Positions 4,300 to 5,105 of a stretch of DNA of 5,105 nucleotides are shown piece after piece. Origin of the DNA: Pseudomonadota bacterium. Lineage in GTDB: Bacteria > Pseudomonadota > Gammaproteobacteria > Xanthomonadales > Xanthomonadaceae. The stretch covers positions 1-5,105 of the forward strand of contig JAFAFY010000028.1 of NCBI GenBank assembly GCA_023423235.1, in the 5' to 3' direction. Each line of letters starts with the position of its first letter. The first letter of the stretch is position 1. Below the pieces are notes generated by a model. That model had not been told where the DNA came from, did no database searches, and saw only the letters and a list, made by a program, of their open reading frames with translations. A program made the position numbers and the translations under genes.

Positions 4300-5105
4300 T
4301 CACGCGGCCTCGGTTTCGGCCGGCGCCGGGGCCGAGGTGCGGATCAAGTGGTCGAATGCGCCCAGCGCCGCCTTCGAGCCCTCGCCCATGGCGATGACGA
4401 TCTGCTTGTACGGCACGGTGGTGGCGTCGCCGGCGGCGAACACGCCCGGCACCGAGGTCTGGCCGCGCGCGTCGACCACGATCTCGCCGCGTGGGGAGAG
4501 CTCGACCGTGCCCTTGAGCCATTCGGTATTGGGCAGCAGGCCGATCTGCACGAACACGCCCTCCAGCTCGATCCGGTGGCTGTCACCACCGACGCGGTCC
4601 TTGTAGACCAGGCCATTGACCCGGTTGCCGTCGCCCAGCACCTCGGTGGTCTGCGCGCTGGTGATCACCCGCACGTTGGCCAGGCTGCGCAGCTTGCGCT
4701 GCAGCACCTCGTCGGCGCGCAGCTGCGCGTCGTACTCGATCAGGGTGACGTGGGCGGCGATGCCGGCCAGATCGATCGCCGCCTCCACGCCCGAATTGCC
4801 GCCGCCGATCACCGCCACGCGCTTGCCCTTGAACAGCGGGCCGTCGCAGTGCGGGCAATAGGCCACGCCCTTGTTGCGGTACCGGTCCTCGCCGGGCACG
4901 CCCATCTGCCGCCAGCGCGCGCCGGTCGAAAGCACCACGGTCCTGGACTTCAGCGCAGCACCGTTCTCCAGTTCGACGGTGATCAGGCCATCGTCGCCTG
5001 CGGGTACCAGCCTGCTGGCGCGCTGCAGGTTCATGATGTCGACCTCGTACTCGCGCACGTGCTGCTCCAGCGCGGCCGCCAGCTTCGGGCCCTCGGTCGC
5101 CTTGA
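4300..5105 (-). CDS. ahpF: Alkyl hydroperoxide reductase subunit F, C-terminal half (5' end beyond the right edge)
   Basis: AhpF is a cytoplasmic flavoprotein that moves electrons from NADH to the peroxidase AhpC. The visible 267 residues begin inside the FAD/NAD thioredoxin-reductase-like part (KATEGPKLAAALEQHV) and run to the natural stop TGA at 4302-4300. Clear hallmarks are the redox CPHC pair encoded at 4857-4846 (AYCPHCDGPLFKGKRVAVIG), the NAD-binding GGGNSG near 4790-4810, and the closing FAD motif FAAGDATTVPYKQIVIAMGEG near 4370-4445. The tail after the conserved FDHLIRT is short and rich in Ala, Pro and Glu. E. coli AhpF has about 521 residues, so roughly half, including the N-terminal thioredoxin-fold domains, is outside the window. 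A GTG at 5058 is internal and not the start. The gene precedes oxyR on the same strand; ahpC is expected upstream to the right but not seen. Confidence 0.95.
   Translation of the reverse strand, partial: KATEGPKLAAALEQHVREYEVDIMNLQRASRLVPAGDDGLITVELENGAALKSRTVVLSTGARWRQMGVPGEDRYRNKGVAYCPHCDGPLFKGKRVAVIGGGNSGVEAAIDLAGIAAHVTLIEYDAQLRADEVLQRKLRSLANVRVITSAQTTEVLGDGNRVNGLVYKDRVGGDSHRIELEGVFVQIGLLPNTEWLKGTVELSPRGEIVVDARGQTSVPGVFAAGDATTVPYKQIVIAMGEGSKAALGAFDHLIRTSAPAPAETEAA

Overview
The window is GC-rich DNA (clearly well above 60 % G+C) whose genes look like those of a xanthomonad gammaproteobacterium (Xanthomonas, Stenotrophomonas, Pseudoxanthomonas or Lysobacter group). The grounds are the 216-residue MsrA with an E. 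coli-like N-terminal extension, the ahpF-oxyR gene order and the codon use. This is inference from protein character, not a database match.

Layout from left to right. Positions 1 to about 201 are one end of an insertion sequence: the first 53 codons of an IS5-type transposase on the minus strand, then its non-coding tip. Directly after it comes a plus-strand membrane diguanylate cyclase gene (190-1794). It has six membrane segments, a coiled linker, a GAF-like region and an intact GGEEF domain. It looks beheaded by the insertion: the only usable start codon lies inside the IS tip, has no clear ribosome binding site, and an in-frame stop lies just upstream. Next is msrA on the plus strand (1905-2555), complete, with all expected catalytic and resolving residues. 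A GC-rich hairpin fills the short convergent gap to the minus-strand genes.

The minus-strand genes, read from right to left, are ahpF (only its C-terminal half is in the window), oxyR (complete, with both redox cysteines C199 and C208) and an rnk/GreA-like regulator. A 29-base perfect stem-loop lies between ahpF and oxyR. Between oxyR and rnk are a 125-bp palindromic insertion flanked by TCA on both sides, one copy of which is the oxyR stop codon, and then a textbook intrinsic terminator on the minus strand.

Functionally, AhpF (electron donor to the AhpC peroxidase), OxyR (peroxide sensor) and MsrA (repair of oxidised methionine) form an oxidative-stress cluster. The most interesting part is the non-coding DNA: a small non-autonomous element (MITE-like) inserted precisely at the oxyR stop codon without breaking the gene, and an IS end that appears to have created a chimeric, sensor-less diguanylate cyclase. 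Both show a three-base TNA flank and tips starting GA-CCTG, so related transposases may have moved them. No CRISPR array, tRNA, rRNA or phage gene was seen, and there is no gene-free stretch longer than 300 bases.
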